64,000 bases of DNA from CAVUPF01 sp963803755 (GCA_963803755.1 CAWDNP010000010.1:62001-126000), one strand, 5' to 3'. Positions 17,751 to 27,310 are shown, counted from the first letter of the stretch. The notes: generated by a model from the sequence alone, not told the origin. Translations and numbers: made by a program.

Positions 17751-19072
17751 TCAGGCGGCCTGGGTGAGCTGTGCCGGTGGCGGGTAGGCGGAGGCGCAGG
17801 CGGCTTGGATCGCATCCGCCGGTGATCTCGACGAGCTGGCGCAAGCTCATCCTTGGAGATCGAGAGGGGGGGCATGAGGATGATCGTGTCATCGAGGGGG
17901 CGGATGATCGCCCCGCGCTTGCGGGCCTCCAGCGTCACCCGGTGGCCAAGGCGCAGCGACGGATCAGTGCTCGCCGAGGTCGATCCCGGCCATGAAGCCG
18001 CGGCCGCGCACCTCGGTGACCTCCGGCATCTCCGCGATCTCGCCGAGCAGCTCCCCGAGCAGGCGGATCTTCGGCTGCAGGCGCGCAAGCGTGTGCTCGG
18101 ACTCAAAGGCGTCGAGGTTGGCGAGCGCGGCGGCGCAGGCGAGCGGGTTGCCGGTGTAGGTGTGGCCGTGGAAGAAGGTGCGATGCTCCTCGGGCGCGCC
18201 GAGGAAGCCCTCGTAGATGCGCTCGGTGGTCAAGCGTTGCCGCCAGCGGCATGTAGCCGCCGGTCAGCCCCTTGGCGAGGCAGAGGAAGTCCGGCGCCAC
18301 CCGCTCCTGCTCGCAGGCGAACATCGTGCCGGTGCGGCCGAAGCCGGTCGCCACCTCATCGCAGATCAGCAGCACCCCGAAGCTGGTCGCACAGCTCGCG
18401 CACGGCGCGCAGGTATCCGGGCGGGTGGACGAGCATCCCGGCGGCGCCCTGGACCAGCGGCTCGACGATCACCGCGGCGATCTCTTCCTCGTGCATGGCG
18501 AGGATCCGCTCGAGGTCGCCGGCATCGCCCGGCTCGGCGGTGTGGGTCTTGAACAAAAGCGGACGGTAGGTCGCGTGGAAGAGGTCGATGCCGCCGACCG
18601 AGACCGAGCCGATCGTGTCGCCGTGGTAGGCGTCGCGCAGGTGGACGAAGGAGGTGCGACGCACGTGCTGGCCGCCTCGCTGCTGCTGGTATTGGAAGGC
18701 CATCTTGAGGGCGATCTCGGTCGCGGTTGAGCCGGAGTCCGAGTAAAAGACGCGGGAGAGCCCCGGCGGCGCCAGCTCGACCAGTCGCGCTGCCAGCTCG
18801 GCGGCTCCGGGGTGGGAGAGCCCGAGCATGGTCGAGTGGGCGACGCGGCCGAGCTGGTCGCGCAGCGCCCGGTCGATGCCGGGATGGCGGTGGCCGTGGA
18901 CGTTGCACCACAGCGAGGAGACCCCGTCGATGTAGCGGCGCCCGTCGGTTGCGATCAGGTGTGAGCCCTCGGCGCGCTCGATCATCAGTGGCTCTTCCCC
19001 ACACCAGTCCCGCTGCTGGGTGAACGGGTGCCAGAGGTGGTCGTGGTCAAGCTGTGCGGGGTCCGCCGACAT
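17751..19072 (-). pseudogene. bioA: adenosylmethionine-8-amino-7-oxononanoate transaminase, five frameshifts
   Basis: Biotin synthesis aminotransferase (KAPA to DAPA). The first 230 residues are intact: DHLWHPFTQQRDW, GHRHPGIDRAL, YSDSGSTATEIALKMAFQY. The rest is readable only by changing frame at about 18382, 18233, 17970, 17845 and 17820, each consistent with one extra base in the coding strand. The pieces still match well: LLICDEVATGFGRTG, LAKGLTGGYMPLAATL (with the PLP lysine), FFHGHTYTGNPLACAAALANL, RPLDDTIILMPPLSI, and a C-terminus ending at TGA 17751-17753. Five indels in under 600 bases but no decay in the amino-acid pattern points to poor consensus or very recent inactivation. Confidence 0.85.
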
Positions 19073-19174
19073 CGCAGTCGCGACCTTAGACCGGCCTTCG
19101 GCCGGAAGCAGGGCTGTGGGGGTTCGCTCTGTGTGGGTGCCTGGGGGGCGGGATGGCGCGAGTGATATCGGTCA

Positions 19175-19238
19175 CACAAGCAAATATTGCAATGGAGAAA
19201 TAGTTGTGCTTGTGCAAGCATTTCTGACATGCAAGCAA
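19175..19238. promoter_or_regulatory. cluster of CAAGCA/TGCTTG half-sites, probable MarR operator
   Basis: Four hexamers of the same sequence lie between bioA and marR: CAAGCA at 19177-19182, TGCTTG at 19207-19212, CAAGCA at 19215-19220 and CAAGCA at 19232-19237, the last inside the first codons of marR. The middle pair forms the inverted repeat TGCTTGTGCAAGCA (19207-19220), and CACAAGCA/TGCTTGTG (19175-19182 and 19207-19214) form a wider one. The local AT-rich sequence would hold the divergent promoters. Autoregulation by the MarR protein is the simplest reading. Confidence 0.6.
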
Positions 19239-19768
19239 GCGACATCGTTGCGACCGCCGAGGAGGCCGCCGCCCTTGAGGTGAGCCCGGAGGCCCAGGCG
19301 ACTGCGGCGCGGCTGGGCGCCCTGATCCGCCACCTCTTCCTCTATGACTGTGGCAACCAGCTGCGGGTGATCGAGGAGAGCGGGCTCTCGATGACCCAGT
19401 GCAAGGCGCTGCTGGAGCTGGGGGGGCTCGGCCGGGCCACCGAGGCGCGGCAGGTGAGCGACCTGGCGGAGACGTTCGGCGTCTCGGTCCCCTCGATGAG
19501 CAGAGCGGTCGACGCACTCGTCAAGGCGGGTCTCGCAACCCGGATCGAGGATCCCGAGGACCGACGGGCGCGACACGTCGCGATCACCATCAAGGGCAAG
19601 CATCTGGTCGACACCCTCATCGTGGTCCGCCAGGCCGGGATGGAGACGTTCACCGCGACGCTGAGCGCCGCCCAGCGGCGCAAGATTGACGCGGCCGTCG
19701 ATGCGCTGATGGACAGGGAGGACATTGCCGAGGCCTACGCGCACCTGAAGGAGGTCGGACCGGCTTGA
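19229..19768 (+). CDS. MarR family transcriptional regulator
   Basis: A 179-residue winged-helix regulator. The core helix-turn-helix and wing are visible: MTQCKALLELGG, then VSDLAETFGVSVPSMSRAVDALVKAGLATRIEDPEDRRARHVAIT, with the DxRxR wing motif. ATG 19229 lies in the operator cluster and has no good ribosome site, so a leaderless or weakly translated transcript is possible. The stop overlaps the MFS transporter start (TTGA), so it most likely represses itself and that efflux gene in response to a small ligand. Confidence 0.9.
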   Translation: MQASDIVATAEEAAALEVSPEAQATAARLGALIRHLFLYDCGNQLRVIEESGLSMTQCKALLELGGLGRATEARQVSDLAETFGVSVPSMSRAVDALVKAGLATRIEDPEDRRARHVAITIKGKHLVDTLIVVRQAGMETFTATLSAAQRRKIDAAVDALMDREDIAEAYAHLKEVGPA

Positions 19769-21369
19769 CCACCCGTTACGGGCACCTGATCACTGATCAG
19801 AACCGCAAGTGGTGGACGCTCGGGGCGATGTGCTTTGCCCTGTTCATGATCATGCTCGACAACACGGTCGTCAACGTGGCGTTGCCGTCGATCCAGAAAG
19901 ACCTCGGCGCCTCGATCTCCGGCCTCGAGTGGACGATCAACGGCTACACGCTCTCCTTCGCGGTGCTGCTGGCGACCGGCGGGCGGCTCGGCGACATCTT
20001 CGGCCGCCGCCGCATGTTCCTAGCCGGCGTCATCATCTTCGCCCTCTCCTCGGCGACCGCCGGCCTCGCCCCGGACTCGACCTCGTTGGTGATCAGCCGC
20101 GTCGTCCAGGGCGTCGGCGCTGCGCTGATGATGCCCGGAACGCTGTCGATCATCACTGACGCCTTCCCAGCCCACGAGCGCGGCAAGGCGATGGGCACCT
20201 GGGCCGGGGTCTCGGCGCTGGCGCTGGCGATCGGGCCGGTCCTGGGCGGTTTCCTCACCGAGCACGTGAGCTGGCGGGCGATCTTCTACCTCAACGTCCC
20301 GGTCGCGATCGGGGCAGTTCTAGCCACGCTCTTCGCGGTGCGCGAGTCCCGCGACACGACCGTCGGACGTGACGTCGATTACGCCGGGGTCGCGGTGCTC
20401 ACCGTCGGCCTCACCGCGCTGGTCCTCGCTCTGGTGCAGGGCAACAGCTGGGGCTGGGGGTCGACCTTGACCGTCGGGCTGCTGGTCGGCGCTGCCCTCG
20501 CCCTGCCCGCCTTCGTCTTCGTCGAGGACCGAGTCAAGGCGCCGATGGTCCAGTTCGATCTGCTCTCGGACCGCAACTTCCTCGGCGCTGTGGTCGTTGC
20601 GCTGGTCATCTCCTTTGCGATGCTCGGCGTCTTCTTCTTCCTCGCCCTCTACATGCAGGACATCCTCGGCTACTCGCCGCTGGAGGCGGGGGTCAGGTTC
20701 CTGCCCTCGACCCTGATGATAGTCGGCGTGGCTCCGGTCGCGGGCCGGCTCTCGGACCGCTTCGGCCCGCGCTGGCTGATCGCCGGCGGGCTCACCCTGG
20801 TCGCCGCCTCGCTGTTCACCTTCAGTGGAATCGCGGTCCACTCCAGCTACCTGGAACTGCTGCCCGGCTTCATGATGCTCGGCATCGGCATCGCGATGAC
20901 GATGTCGCCGATGACCAGCACGGCGATGAACGCGGTCCCGGTCGAGAAAGCCGGGGTCGCCTCGGGCGTGCTCTCGATGTTCCGCATGGTTGGGGGCAGC
21001 CTCGGCGTGGCGGTGACCGGGGCGATCTTCCAAGCCCTGGTCAGCTCACGCCTCGGCGCGGTGCTGGCCGGCTCGGGGATCTCGGCGGCGGACCGCTCGG
21101 ATATCTCACAACAGCTCGGCAGCGGCTCGGTCAGCGGGGCGCTGAAGGGTCTCGACCCTGCCCAGGCCAAGCTGGCCGCCGCCGCGGGCGCGGAAGCATT
21201 TGTCTATGCCCTCGGCCATGCGATGAGCATCTCCGGCTTTGTCGCGCTGCTCGGCGCCGGGGTCGGCGCGACGGCGATCCGCGCCAAGCGGAAGGCGGTC
21301 GGCGCCGAGGCAGCCGAGGTGGCGGCCAATCGCGCCGGCTCAGCCCTCGCCGCCCGCGAATCCGCCTAG
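19765..21369 (+). CDS. MFS drug efflux transporter, DHA2 (EmrB/QacA) family
   Basis: A 534-residue inner-membrane proton-coupled exporter with about 14 hydrophobic segments. Diagnostic motifs are LDNTVVNVALPSIQKDL in the first helix, GRLGDIFGRRRMFLAG (motif A) and the motif C region VQGVGAALMMPGTLSIITDAFP with GPVLGGFL. The start is TTG 19765, overlapping marR by four bases. The 3' end runs 30 bases into the convergent bioD gene. Substrate is unknown; control by the linked MarR is likely. It has no evident link to biotin except location. Confidence 0.92.
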   Translation: MTTRYGHLITDQNRKWWTLGAMCFALFMIMLDNTVVNVALPSIQKDLGASISGLEWTINGYTLSFAVLLATGGRLGDIFGRRRMFLAGVIIFALSSATAGLAPDSTSLVISRVVQGVGAALMMPGTLSIITDAFPAHERGKAMGTWAGVSALALAIGPVLGGFLTEHVSWRAIFYLNVPVAIGAVLATLFAVRESRDTTVGRDVDYAGVAVLTVGLTALVLALVQGNSWGWGSTLTVGLLVGAALALPAFVFVEDRVKAPMVQFDLLSDRNFLGAVVVALVISFAMLGVFFFLALYMQDILGYSPLEAGVRFLPSTLMIVGVAPVAGRLSDRFGPRWLIAGGLTLVAASLFTFSGIAVHSSYLELLPGFMMLGIGIAMTMSPMTSTAMNAVPVEKAGVASGVLSMFRMVGGSLGVAVTGAIFQALVSSRLGAVLAGSGISAADRSDISQQLGSGSVSGALKGLDPAQAKLAAAAGAEAFVYALGHAMSISGFVALLGAGVGATAIRAKRKAVGAEAAEVAANRAGSALAARESA

Positions 21370-22011
21370 GCTGAGGGTGGGCCAGCCGTCAGGCTCGGCC
21401 AGCTCGAACAGCGGCAGCGTCTCGACCCTGACCTCGCCGAGCGCGGCAATCGTCTCACGGTTGGACCGCTCGATCCGGCTCGGTTGCAGCGGCCAGGGAG
21501 TGAGGACGACGCCGGCGATCTTCAGGCCGGCGGCGCGGGCCACCTCGATCGTCAGCAGAGTGTGGTTGATCGTGCCGAGGCCGGGCGCAGCGGCGATCGC
21601 GAGCGGCAGCTCCAAGTCGGCGGCGAGGTCGCGCACCAGGTAGCGGGGGGCGAGCGGGACGAGCAGCCCGCCGACGCCCTCGCAGACGAGCTCCTCCGCA
21701 TTCGCCGCGGCGGCGCGTGCTGCCTCCAGCAGCCGCACCGGGTCGATCTCCTCTCCCGCCAGCTCCGCGGCGAGGTGCGGCGAGGCCGCCGGCCCGTAGC
21801 GGTAGGGCGCGATCTCCTCGTCGCTTTGCGCTGAGCCGGCGGCCCGGCGAAGCAGGGCGTGGTCGGTCTCGCCCGGCTCCTCCAGCCCTGTGGCGGCGGG
21901 CTTAAAGACGGCGACCCGCGTGCCCGCGTTGGCGAGGCCGCGGGCGATGATCGCCGCGACGACGGTCTTACCGACCCCGGTGCCGGTGCCGGTTACGAAG
22001 AGTCCGCGCAA
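21340..22011 (-). CDS. bioD: dethiobiotin synthetase
   Basis: A 223-residue ATP-dependent enzyme that closes the ureido ring of dethiobiotin from DAPA and CO2. The P-loop is GTGTGVGKTVVAA at the N-terminus; other family blocks are KPAATGLEE, CEGVGGLLVPL and PGLGTINHTLLTIE. TTG 22011 is the only start that leaves the P-loop strand complete and lies seven bases after the bioF stop, in the order bioB-bioF-bioD. The last 30 bases overlap the 3' end of the MFS gene on the other strand. Confidence 0.92.
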   Translation of the reverse strand: MRGLFVTGTGTGVGKTVVAAIIARGLANAGTRVAVFKPAATGLEEPGETDHALLRRAAGSAQSDEEIAPYRYGPAASPHLAAELAGEEIDPVRLLEAARAAAANAEELVCEGVGGLLVPLAPRYLVRDLAADLELPLAIAAAPGLGTINHTLLTIEVARAAGLKIAGVVLTPWPLQPSRIERSNRETIAALGEVRVETLPLFELAEPDGWPTLSLGGFAGGEG

Positions 22012-22018
22012 GGGCGCC

Positions 22019-23220
22019 TCAGGCGGCGATCGCCAGCGAGCCCGCCGCCGACGTGGTGGCGGCGATCCCCATCTCCCGCGCGGTCGCGCCGACCAGCTTC
22101 GCGGCGTGCTGTAGCTCGCCGGCCCGGTGAGTCGCCATCACCGTGAAGCGCAGCCGAGAGGAGCCCGCGGGCACGGTCGGCGGGCGGATCCCCTGGGCAA
22201 AGACGCCGCGCTCCAGGGTCCGCTCGCAGAGCTCCATCGTGCGCTCTGTGTCGCCTACCTCGACCGGGATGATCTGGGTCTCCGTCCCTCCTGCGGCCAG
22301 TCCCTCGGCGGCCATCGCGCCCCGCAGCGTCGCCGCATTGGCCCGCAGGCGGTCGACCCGGTGCGGATCGGACTCGAGCAGCTCGAGCGCCGCCAGGGCC
22401 GCCGCCGCTGCCGGGGGCGGGGGGGCGGTGGAGAAGACGAAGGAGCGCGCCGCGTTGACCAGGTAGTCGACGATCTCAGCGCTGGCGCAGGCGTAGGCGC
22501 CGTAGGAGCCGAGGGCCTTGCCCAGGGTGCCGATGATGACGTCGACCTCATCGCTTAACCCGGCGGCGGCGACCGAGCCCCGCCCGCCTGGGCCGAGCGC
22601 CCCGGTAGCGTGTGCCTCATCGACCATCAGACGGCACTCGTGGCGTCGGGCCAGCCGCGCCAGCTGCTCCAGCGGGGCGATGTCCCCGTCCATCGAGAAG
22701 ACGCCGTCGGTGACGATAAGCGAGCCGCGCCCCCCGCCTCTCCCAGCCCCCAGTCCAGGTGTTCGACGTCGCCGTGGCGGTAGATGAAGGTCTCGGCCCG
22801 CGAGAGCCGGCAGCCGTCGATGATGCTGGCGTGGTTCAGCTGATCGGAGAAGACGACCTCGCCGCGGCGGGCCAGCGCGGCGATCGCGCCGATGTTCGCG
22901 AGATATCCGGAGCCGAACAGCAGCGCCGACTGATAGCCCTTGAACTCGGCCAGCCGCACCTCCAGCTGGCGATGGGGCGCCATGTTCCCGGAGATCAGCC
23001 GCGAGGCGCCGGCGCCGGCGCCCCAGCGCATTGCCGCCTCCGCGGCGGCATGGCGCACCCGCGGGTGATCGGCCAGCCCCAGGTAGTTGTTGGAGCAGAG
23101 CAGCAGGACCGATCGGCCGTCGAGCAGGACGCGTGGCCCCTGCGGGCCGCTGATCAGCCGCAGTCGCCGGTAGAGCCCGCGGTCGCGGAGCTCTTCCAGC
23201 CGGTCGGCGATATCCGTCAT
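22019..23220 (-). CDS. bioF: 8-amino-7-oxononanoate synthase, frameshifted
   Basis: PLP-dependent enzyme joining pimeloyl thioester and alanine. The 5' part reads LLCSNNYLGLADHPRV, GAGASRLISGNMAPHRQLE and FSDQLNHASIIDGCRLS. The 3' part reads SMDGDIAPLEQLARLA, MVDEAHATGALGPGG and GTLGKALGSYGAY (PLP lysine). The two are in different frames; restoring one base in the run of six Cs at 22729-22734 joins them as GRGSLIVTDGVFSMDG. A homopolymer deletion of this kind is the commonest sequencing error, so the gene may be intact in the organism. ATG 23220 overlaps the bioB stop (ATGA). Confidence 0.88.
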
Positions 23221-24341
23221 GCAGCTTGGGGGTAAGGCGGAGGCCTCTCCGCCTTCTTGATCACGCGGAGCTGGGTCGAGGGGTCCCAGAAGTTGGCCTC
23301 CTCCTGGCGGTCGATCAGCGCGTCGATCGGGCTGGTCGGGGCCTCGCCCTCCAACCACCCAGAGCGGTTGTCGGGGCGCGGGTTGGCGCCGTTGTCGGGT
23401 TGGCGGGCGACGTTTAACCCCAGCTCCTCGAACATCGCCCTGTCGTCCTCGGGCTCGGCGCCGAGGGTCGTGAGAAAGTTGCCCATCATTACCCCGTTCA
23501 GCCCGGCCTTCACCGCCAGCGGCTGCAGCTCGCCGAGGTTCTCGACCCGCCCTCCGCAGAGCCGGAACAGCGCGCCCGGGATGATCAGCCGGAAGATCGC
23601 CACCCACTTGACGACCTCCCAGGCGTCCATCAACGGCCGTTCGCCGAACTTGGTCCCCTCGCGTGGGTTGAGCAGGTTGATCGGCACCGAGGTCGGGTCC
23701 AGCTCGGAGAGCTCAAAGGCCATCTCGACCCGCTGGCGGCGGCTCTCGCCGAGGTTGAGGATGCCGCCGACGCAGGTCTCAAGCCCCGCCTCCTTGACCG
23801 CTTGGATCGTTCGCAGCCGGCCCTCGTAGCGAACCGTGGTGGAGACCTCGGGATAGTGGGAGCGGGCCGACTCGACGTTGTGGTGGACCCGCTGGATCCC
23901 CGCCTCGCGCAGCTTCTTTGCCCTATCGACCGACATGTGGCCGATCGAGGCGCAGCGCTTCAGGTTGGTCTGCTCGGCGACAAGCTCGGCGCCCTCGAGG
24001 ATCTTCTGAAAGTCCCGTTTTGAGAGGCCCTGGCCCTGGGTGACCATGCAGAAGCGGTGCGCGCCGGCCGCCTCGGCGGCCTTGGCGTGCTCGAGGATCT
24101 GCTCGGGCTCCATCATCGCGTGCATCGGCGTGTCTGCCTCGGCGTAGCGCGATTGGGCGCAGAAGCCGCAGTCCTCGGCACAGCCGCCGGACTTGGCGTT
24201 GACCAGCGAGCACATGTCGGTGGAGTCGCCGAAGTTCTCGCGGCGCACCGCCCAGGCGCGCTCGACCAGCTCGCCGATCTCCTCGTGGCCGGTCAGCTCG
24301 CCCAGGGCAAGGGCTTCCTCAAAGGAGATCAGGGGCGGCAT
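23217..24341 (-). CDS. bioB: biotin synthase
   Basis: Radical-SAM enzyme inserting sulfur into dethiobiotin. The CxxxCxxC cluster that binds the 4Fe-4S/SAM centre is Cys54, Cys58 and Cys61 (GGCAEDCGFCAQS). The second, sacrificial cluster region includes HHNVES, ETCVGGILNLGES and LINLLNPREGT-like blocks. At 374 residues it is longer than E. coli BioB, with a C-terminal tail after LNVARQPDN. It is the first gene of bioB-bioF-bioD, joined to bioF by a four-base overlap. Confidence 0.95.
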   Translation of the reverse strand: MPPLISFEEALALGELTGHEEIGELVERAWAVRRENFGDSTDMCSLVNAKSGGCAEDCGFCAQSRYAEADTPMHAMMEPEQILEHAKAAEAAGAHRFCMVTQGQGLSKRDFQKILEGAELVAEQTNLKRCASIGHMSVDRAKKLREAGIQRVHHNVESARSHYPEVSTTVRYEGRLRTIQAVKEAGLETCVGGILNLGESRRQRVEMAFELSELDPTSVPINLLNPREGTKFGERPLMDAWEVVKWVAIFRLIIPGALFRLCGGRVENLGELQPLAVKAGLNGVMMGNFLTTLGAEPEDDRAMFEELGLNVARQPDNGANPRPDNRSGWLEGEAPTSPIDALIDRQEEANFWDPSTQLRVIKKAERPPPYPQAA

Positions 24342-24353
24342 GCGGCGGCAAGG

Positions 24354-25823
24354 CTAGGCCTCGCCCCGGACGGCGAGGGGGTCGAAGAGCCTGACCCCGT
24401 CGCGCCCGGCGTCCTTGGCCGCATACATCGCGGTATCGGCCTCGGCGATCACCGACTCGAAGCTGGTCCGCGGGTCGGCGCCGAACATCGCGATCCCGAT
24501 GCTGGCCGTGACTGGCGGTTCGTCCTCCTGCGCGGGTGCGTGCTCGCGGATCGCCGTCGCGATCGCCTCGGCCACGACCCGCGCCTCCTCGGAGTCACAT
24601 TGCGGCAGGACGATCGCGAACTCATCGCCGCCGAGCCGCGCCAGCACGTCGGTCTCCCGTGCCCGCCAGCGCAAGACGGCGGCGATCTCTTTGATCAGGC
24701 GGTCGCCGGCCGGGTGCCCGAGCGAGTCGTTTACCCGCTTGAAGTTGTCGAGGTCGAGCATCAGCAGGGCGCCGGTCCTACCCATGCGGCGGCTGCGCGC
24801 CAACTCGGTGCGCAGATCCTCCTCGAAGCGGCGGCGGTTTTTCAGCCCGGTCAGCGAGTCCTGGCCGGCCTGGCGCTGAAGCTCCTGCATGCGCTCGTTG
24901 CGGCTCCAGATCAAGATCAGCGCCCCGAGCAGCGATGCGAGTGAGATCCCGACCGCCGCCATCAGGAGCGGCAGGCTTACATCGGGGCGATCGGGGTCGC
25001 GGAGGACCAGCAGCCAGACGCGGTCGGCGACGTGGATCGACGCGCTGGCAGGGTCTTCGAGCGTGCCCCCGGGCCCGACCACGGCCCGCCCGCCGATCCG
25101 CAGCTGCACCTTGTCGTCGTGCGGCACGGCGGAGATCGCCGCCTCGGCGAGGTTGCGGACGCGAAAGGCGCCCACCGCGAAGCCGAGCAGCGCGGCGCGG
25201 CGCTGCGCCACCGTGTGGGTCGGTGCGCCGTCGCGGTAGACCGGCCGATAGACGTCGAGGCCGATGACGCCGATCGGCAGATGCATGATCTGAGTCGCCG
25301 CTGGCCTGCCGGTGTCGCGGGCCCGGCGCAGGAACGGCGCCCGCTGCGGATCGCCTCCGAGGTCATAGCCAAGCGGCGGCGCGACGTCCTGCACGGAGGC
25401 GCCATCGACGAGGGGGAAGTAGACGCTGCGCTCACCGGCCTTGCGCAGCCCTCCGGCGGGACCCGCCTTTTCGACGATCGGGAAGCCGTGCTCGCGTTCA
25501 AAGCGCCTTCGTTCGGAGTGCCACACTCGCTGCACGAACCCGGTCCCGGCCAGGGCGTCCCGTCCCAGCAGCGGCCGGGCGATCAGCTCGAACTCGTGCC
25601 GGCTGAAGTGGCGCTCGGCCTGGTAGAAAGCCGCGGCGCTGGCCAGTTGCCCCACCGAGAGGTCCGCGACGGCTTCTGCCTGCCGTGCGGCGCGGGTCGC
25701 CTCGTCGCGCTGGGTCTGGTGGAAGCTGGCCTCGTCGTTGGAGTGGACTACCAGCGCTGCGGTCACCGAGCTGATCGCCAGGATGGCGACTGCCGCGAAG
25801 CCGAGCCAGAAGCTAAAGCTCAT
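24354..25823 (-). CDS. CHASE-like sensor diguanylate cyclase (GGDEF)
   Basis: A 489-residue membrane signalling protein. An N-terminal helix (FWLGFAAVAILAISSVTAALVV) and a second at about residue 300 (LLMAAVGISLASLLGALILIW) enclose an external CHASE-like domain of about 260 residues containing GTGFVQRVWHSERRRFE and VYFPLV. A GGDEF domain follows: DSLTGLKNRRRFEEDL, DLDNFKRVNDSLGH and the active-site loop LGGDEFAI, with an RETD inhibitory site five residues before it. It should make cyclic di-GMP in response to an external cue and be product-inhibited. ATG 25823 begins at the first helix. Confidence 0.9.
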   Translation of the reverse strand: MSFSFWLGFAAVAILAISSVTAALVVHSNDEASFHQTQRDEATRAARQAEAVADLSVGQLASAAAFYQAERHFSRHEFELIARPLLGRDALAGTGFVQRVWHSERRRFEREHGFPIVEKAGPAGGLRKAGERSVYFPLVDGASVQDVAPPLGYDLGGDPQRAPFLRRARDTGRPAATQIMHLPIGVIGLDVYRPVYRDGAPTHTVAQRRAALLGFAVGAFRVRNLAEAAISAVPHDDKVQLRIGGRAVVGPGGTLEDPASASIHVADRVWLLVLRDPDRPDVSLPLLMAAVGISLASLLGALILIWSRNERMQELQRQAGQDSLTGLKNRRRFEEDLRTELARSRRMGRTGALLMLDLDNFKRVNDSLGHPAGDRLIKEIAAVLRWRARETDVLARLGGDEFAIVLPQCDSEEARVVAEAIATAIREHAPAQEDEPPVTASIGIAMFGADPRTSFESVIAEADTAMYAAKDAGRDGVRLFDPLAVRGEA

Positions 25824-25871
25824 GCTCCCATTGTCGGACGGCGGTGCCACCGCGTTAACCGCCGGGCGCCG

Positions 25872-26507
25872 TCATTCGCTCGGGACGGAGGCGAGCGACT
25901 CCCACAAATACAGGGACGCGAGGCTGCGGTGCGGGCTCCATGATTCGCCGATCTCCAGCACCCGTTCCGGTGCGGGCATCTCGTCTAGCCGGTACTCGAT
26001 CTGGACCGCCTTGCGGATCCCGAGGTCACCGCCGGAGAGGATGTCTGGCCGCTCTAGGTGAAAGAGCAGAAACATCTCGGCGGTCCAACGGCCGAGGCCG
26101 CGCACGGCGACGATCTCCTCGATCGCCTCCTCGTCGGAGAGCTGATCCAGCCGGTCCAGCTCCAGCTCGCCGCTCAGCAGGTGGGAGGCGAGGTCGCGGA
26201 TGTACTCGACCTTGCGGCCCGAGAGGCCGGCGCCGCGCAGGTCCTCTTCACTTACCTCCAGCAGCTGCTCGGGAGCTGGCGTTCGGCCTTCGAAGAGGTC
26301 GAGGACGCGCAGGTAGATCGTCCGCGCCGCTTTGGTCGAGAGCTGCTGGCCGACGATCGCGCGCAGCAGCGCCCCGTAGGCGTCGGCGGGGCGCTCCTCG
26401 CTGCGCCGCCGCAGCCGCGTCTGCAGGTCGATCTTCCCGACCCGCTCGATCAGCGCCGCCATCGTCGGGTCGGCGGCGGCCAGCTCTCGCCGCGCCTTGG
26501 CGCTCAC
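25872..26507 (-). CDS. DNA-3-methyladenine glycosylase (AlkA-like, HhH-GPD)
   Basis: A 211-residue base-excision repair enzyme that removes alkylated bases. The HhH-GPD core reads AIVGQQLSTKAARTIYLRVL, then the hairpin LSGRKVEYIRDLA, and VRGLGRWTAEMFLLFHLERPDILSGGDLGIRKAV, where the catalytic aspartate is in the GGDLG segment. GTG 26507 overlaps the upstream hydratase stop (GTGA), so repair and hydratase genes share a transcript without an obvious functional link. Confidence 0.9.
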   Translation of the reverse strand: MSAKARRELAAADPTMAALIERVGKIDLQTRLRRRSEERPADAYGALLRAIVGQQLSTKAARTIYLRVLDLFEGRTPAPEQLLEVSEEDLRGAGLSGRKVEYIRDLASHLLSGELELDRLDQLSDEEAIEEIVAVRGLGRWTAEMFLLFHLERPDILSGGDLGIRKAVQIEYRLDEMPAPERVLEIGESWSPHRSLASLYLWESLASVPSE

Positions 26508-27310
26508 CGTCCCCGCCACTGGGGCTTTCGCCGCTCGGCGAAGGCGCGGATGCCCTCGCGGAGATCCTCTGAGGCAAAGCAGGACTCGCGCAGCGCGACC
26601 AGGCCGGCCTCCTGCTGTTCGGTCAGGATCGGGCACTCGTTGAGCAGGTCGATCGCGTGTTTGTTGCCCCCCATCGAGATCGGCGCGTGGGAGGCGATCT
26701 CGGCGGCCAGCGCGACCGCCGCGTCCTCCAATCGCTCATCGGCCACCACCTCGTTAACCAGGCCCATCTCCTCGCCGCGCGCCGCCTCGAAGTTGCGGCC
26801 GGTCAGAAACAGCTCCTTGGTCCGTGCCAGGCCGACCGTGTCGAGGAACTTGCGCAGCCCGGTATGGCCGTACACGAGGCCGAGCTTGGCGGGTGGCATC
26901 CCCAGCTTCGCCCCTGCGGCGCAGATCCGCAGGTCGCAGGTGATCGCCAGCTCCAGCCCGCCGCCGAGGCAGTGCCCGTTGATTGCCGCCACGGTCGGCC
27001 AAGGGTGCGCGGCCAGCTTCTCCATCGCGGCGTGGAAGGGGTGGGCGACGAGCGCCTCGGCATCGCGCTCGAAGGTCTCAGCCGGGATCGAGGCGATGTC
27101 ATAGCCGGCCGAGAAGACCGGCGGCTCGCCGGTGATCAGGACGCAGCGGGTCTCGATCCCGCGGTCAAGCCGCGGCAGCGTCTCCGCCAGGGCGTCGAGG
27201 ATCTCGTGGTCGAGTGCGTTGCGGCGCTCGGGGTTTGAGATGCGGATGCGGACGACCGCCTCGGCGGGCGAGTCGAGCAGGAGCTTGCCGCCGGCGAGCT
27301 GCTCCTCCAC
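26504..27310 (-). CDS. enoyl-CoA hydratase/isomerase family protein
   Basis: A 268-residue crotonase-fold protein. The oxyanion-hole segments are FSAGYDIASI and INGHCLGGGLELAITCDLRI; the CoA-binding N-terminal motif is ISNPERRNALDHEI. The first family glutamate position falls in the ...GHTGLRKFL region without the usual E-G-G, so hydratase activity is uncertain. GTG 27310 follows the biotinyl carrier stop by six bases. The order carrier-hydratase-glycosylase is an unusual operon. Confidence 0.85.
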   Translation of the reverse strand: MEEQLAGGKLLLDSPAEAVVRIRISNPERRNALDHEILDALAETLPRLDRGIETRCVLITGEPPVFSAGYDIASIPAETFERDAEALVAHPFHAAMEKLAAHPWPTVAAINGHCLGGGLELAITCDLRICAAGAKLGMPPAKLGLVYGHTGLRKFLDTVGLARTKELFLTGRNFEAARGEEMGLVNEVVADERLEDAAVALAAEIASHAPISMGGNKHAIDLLNECPILTEQQEAGLVALRESCFASEDLREGIRAFAERRKPQWRGR

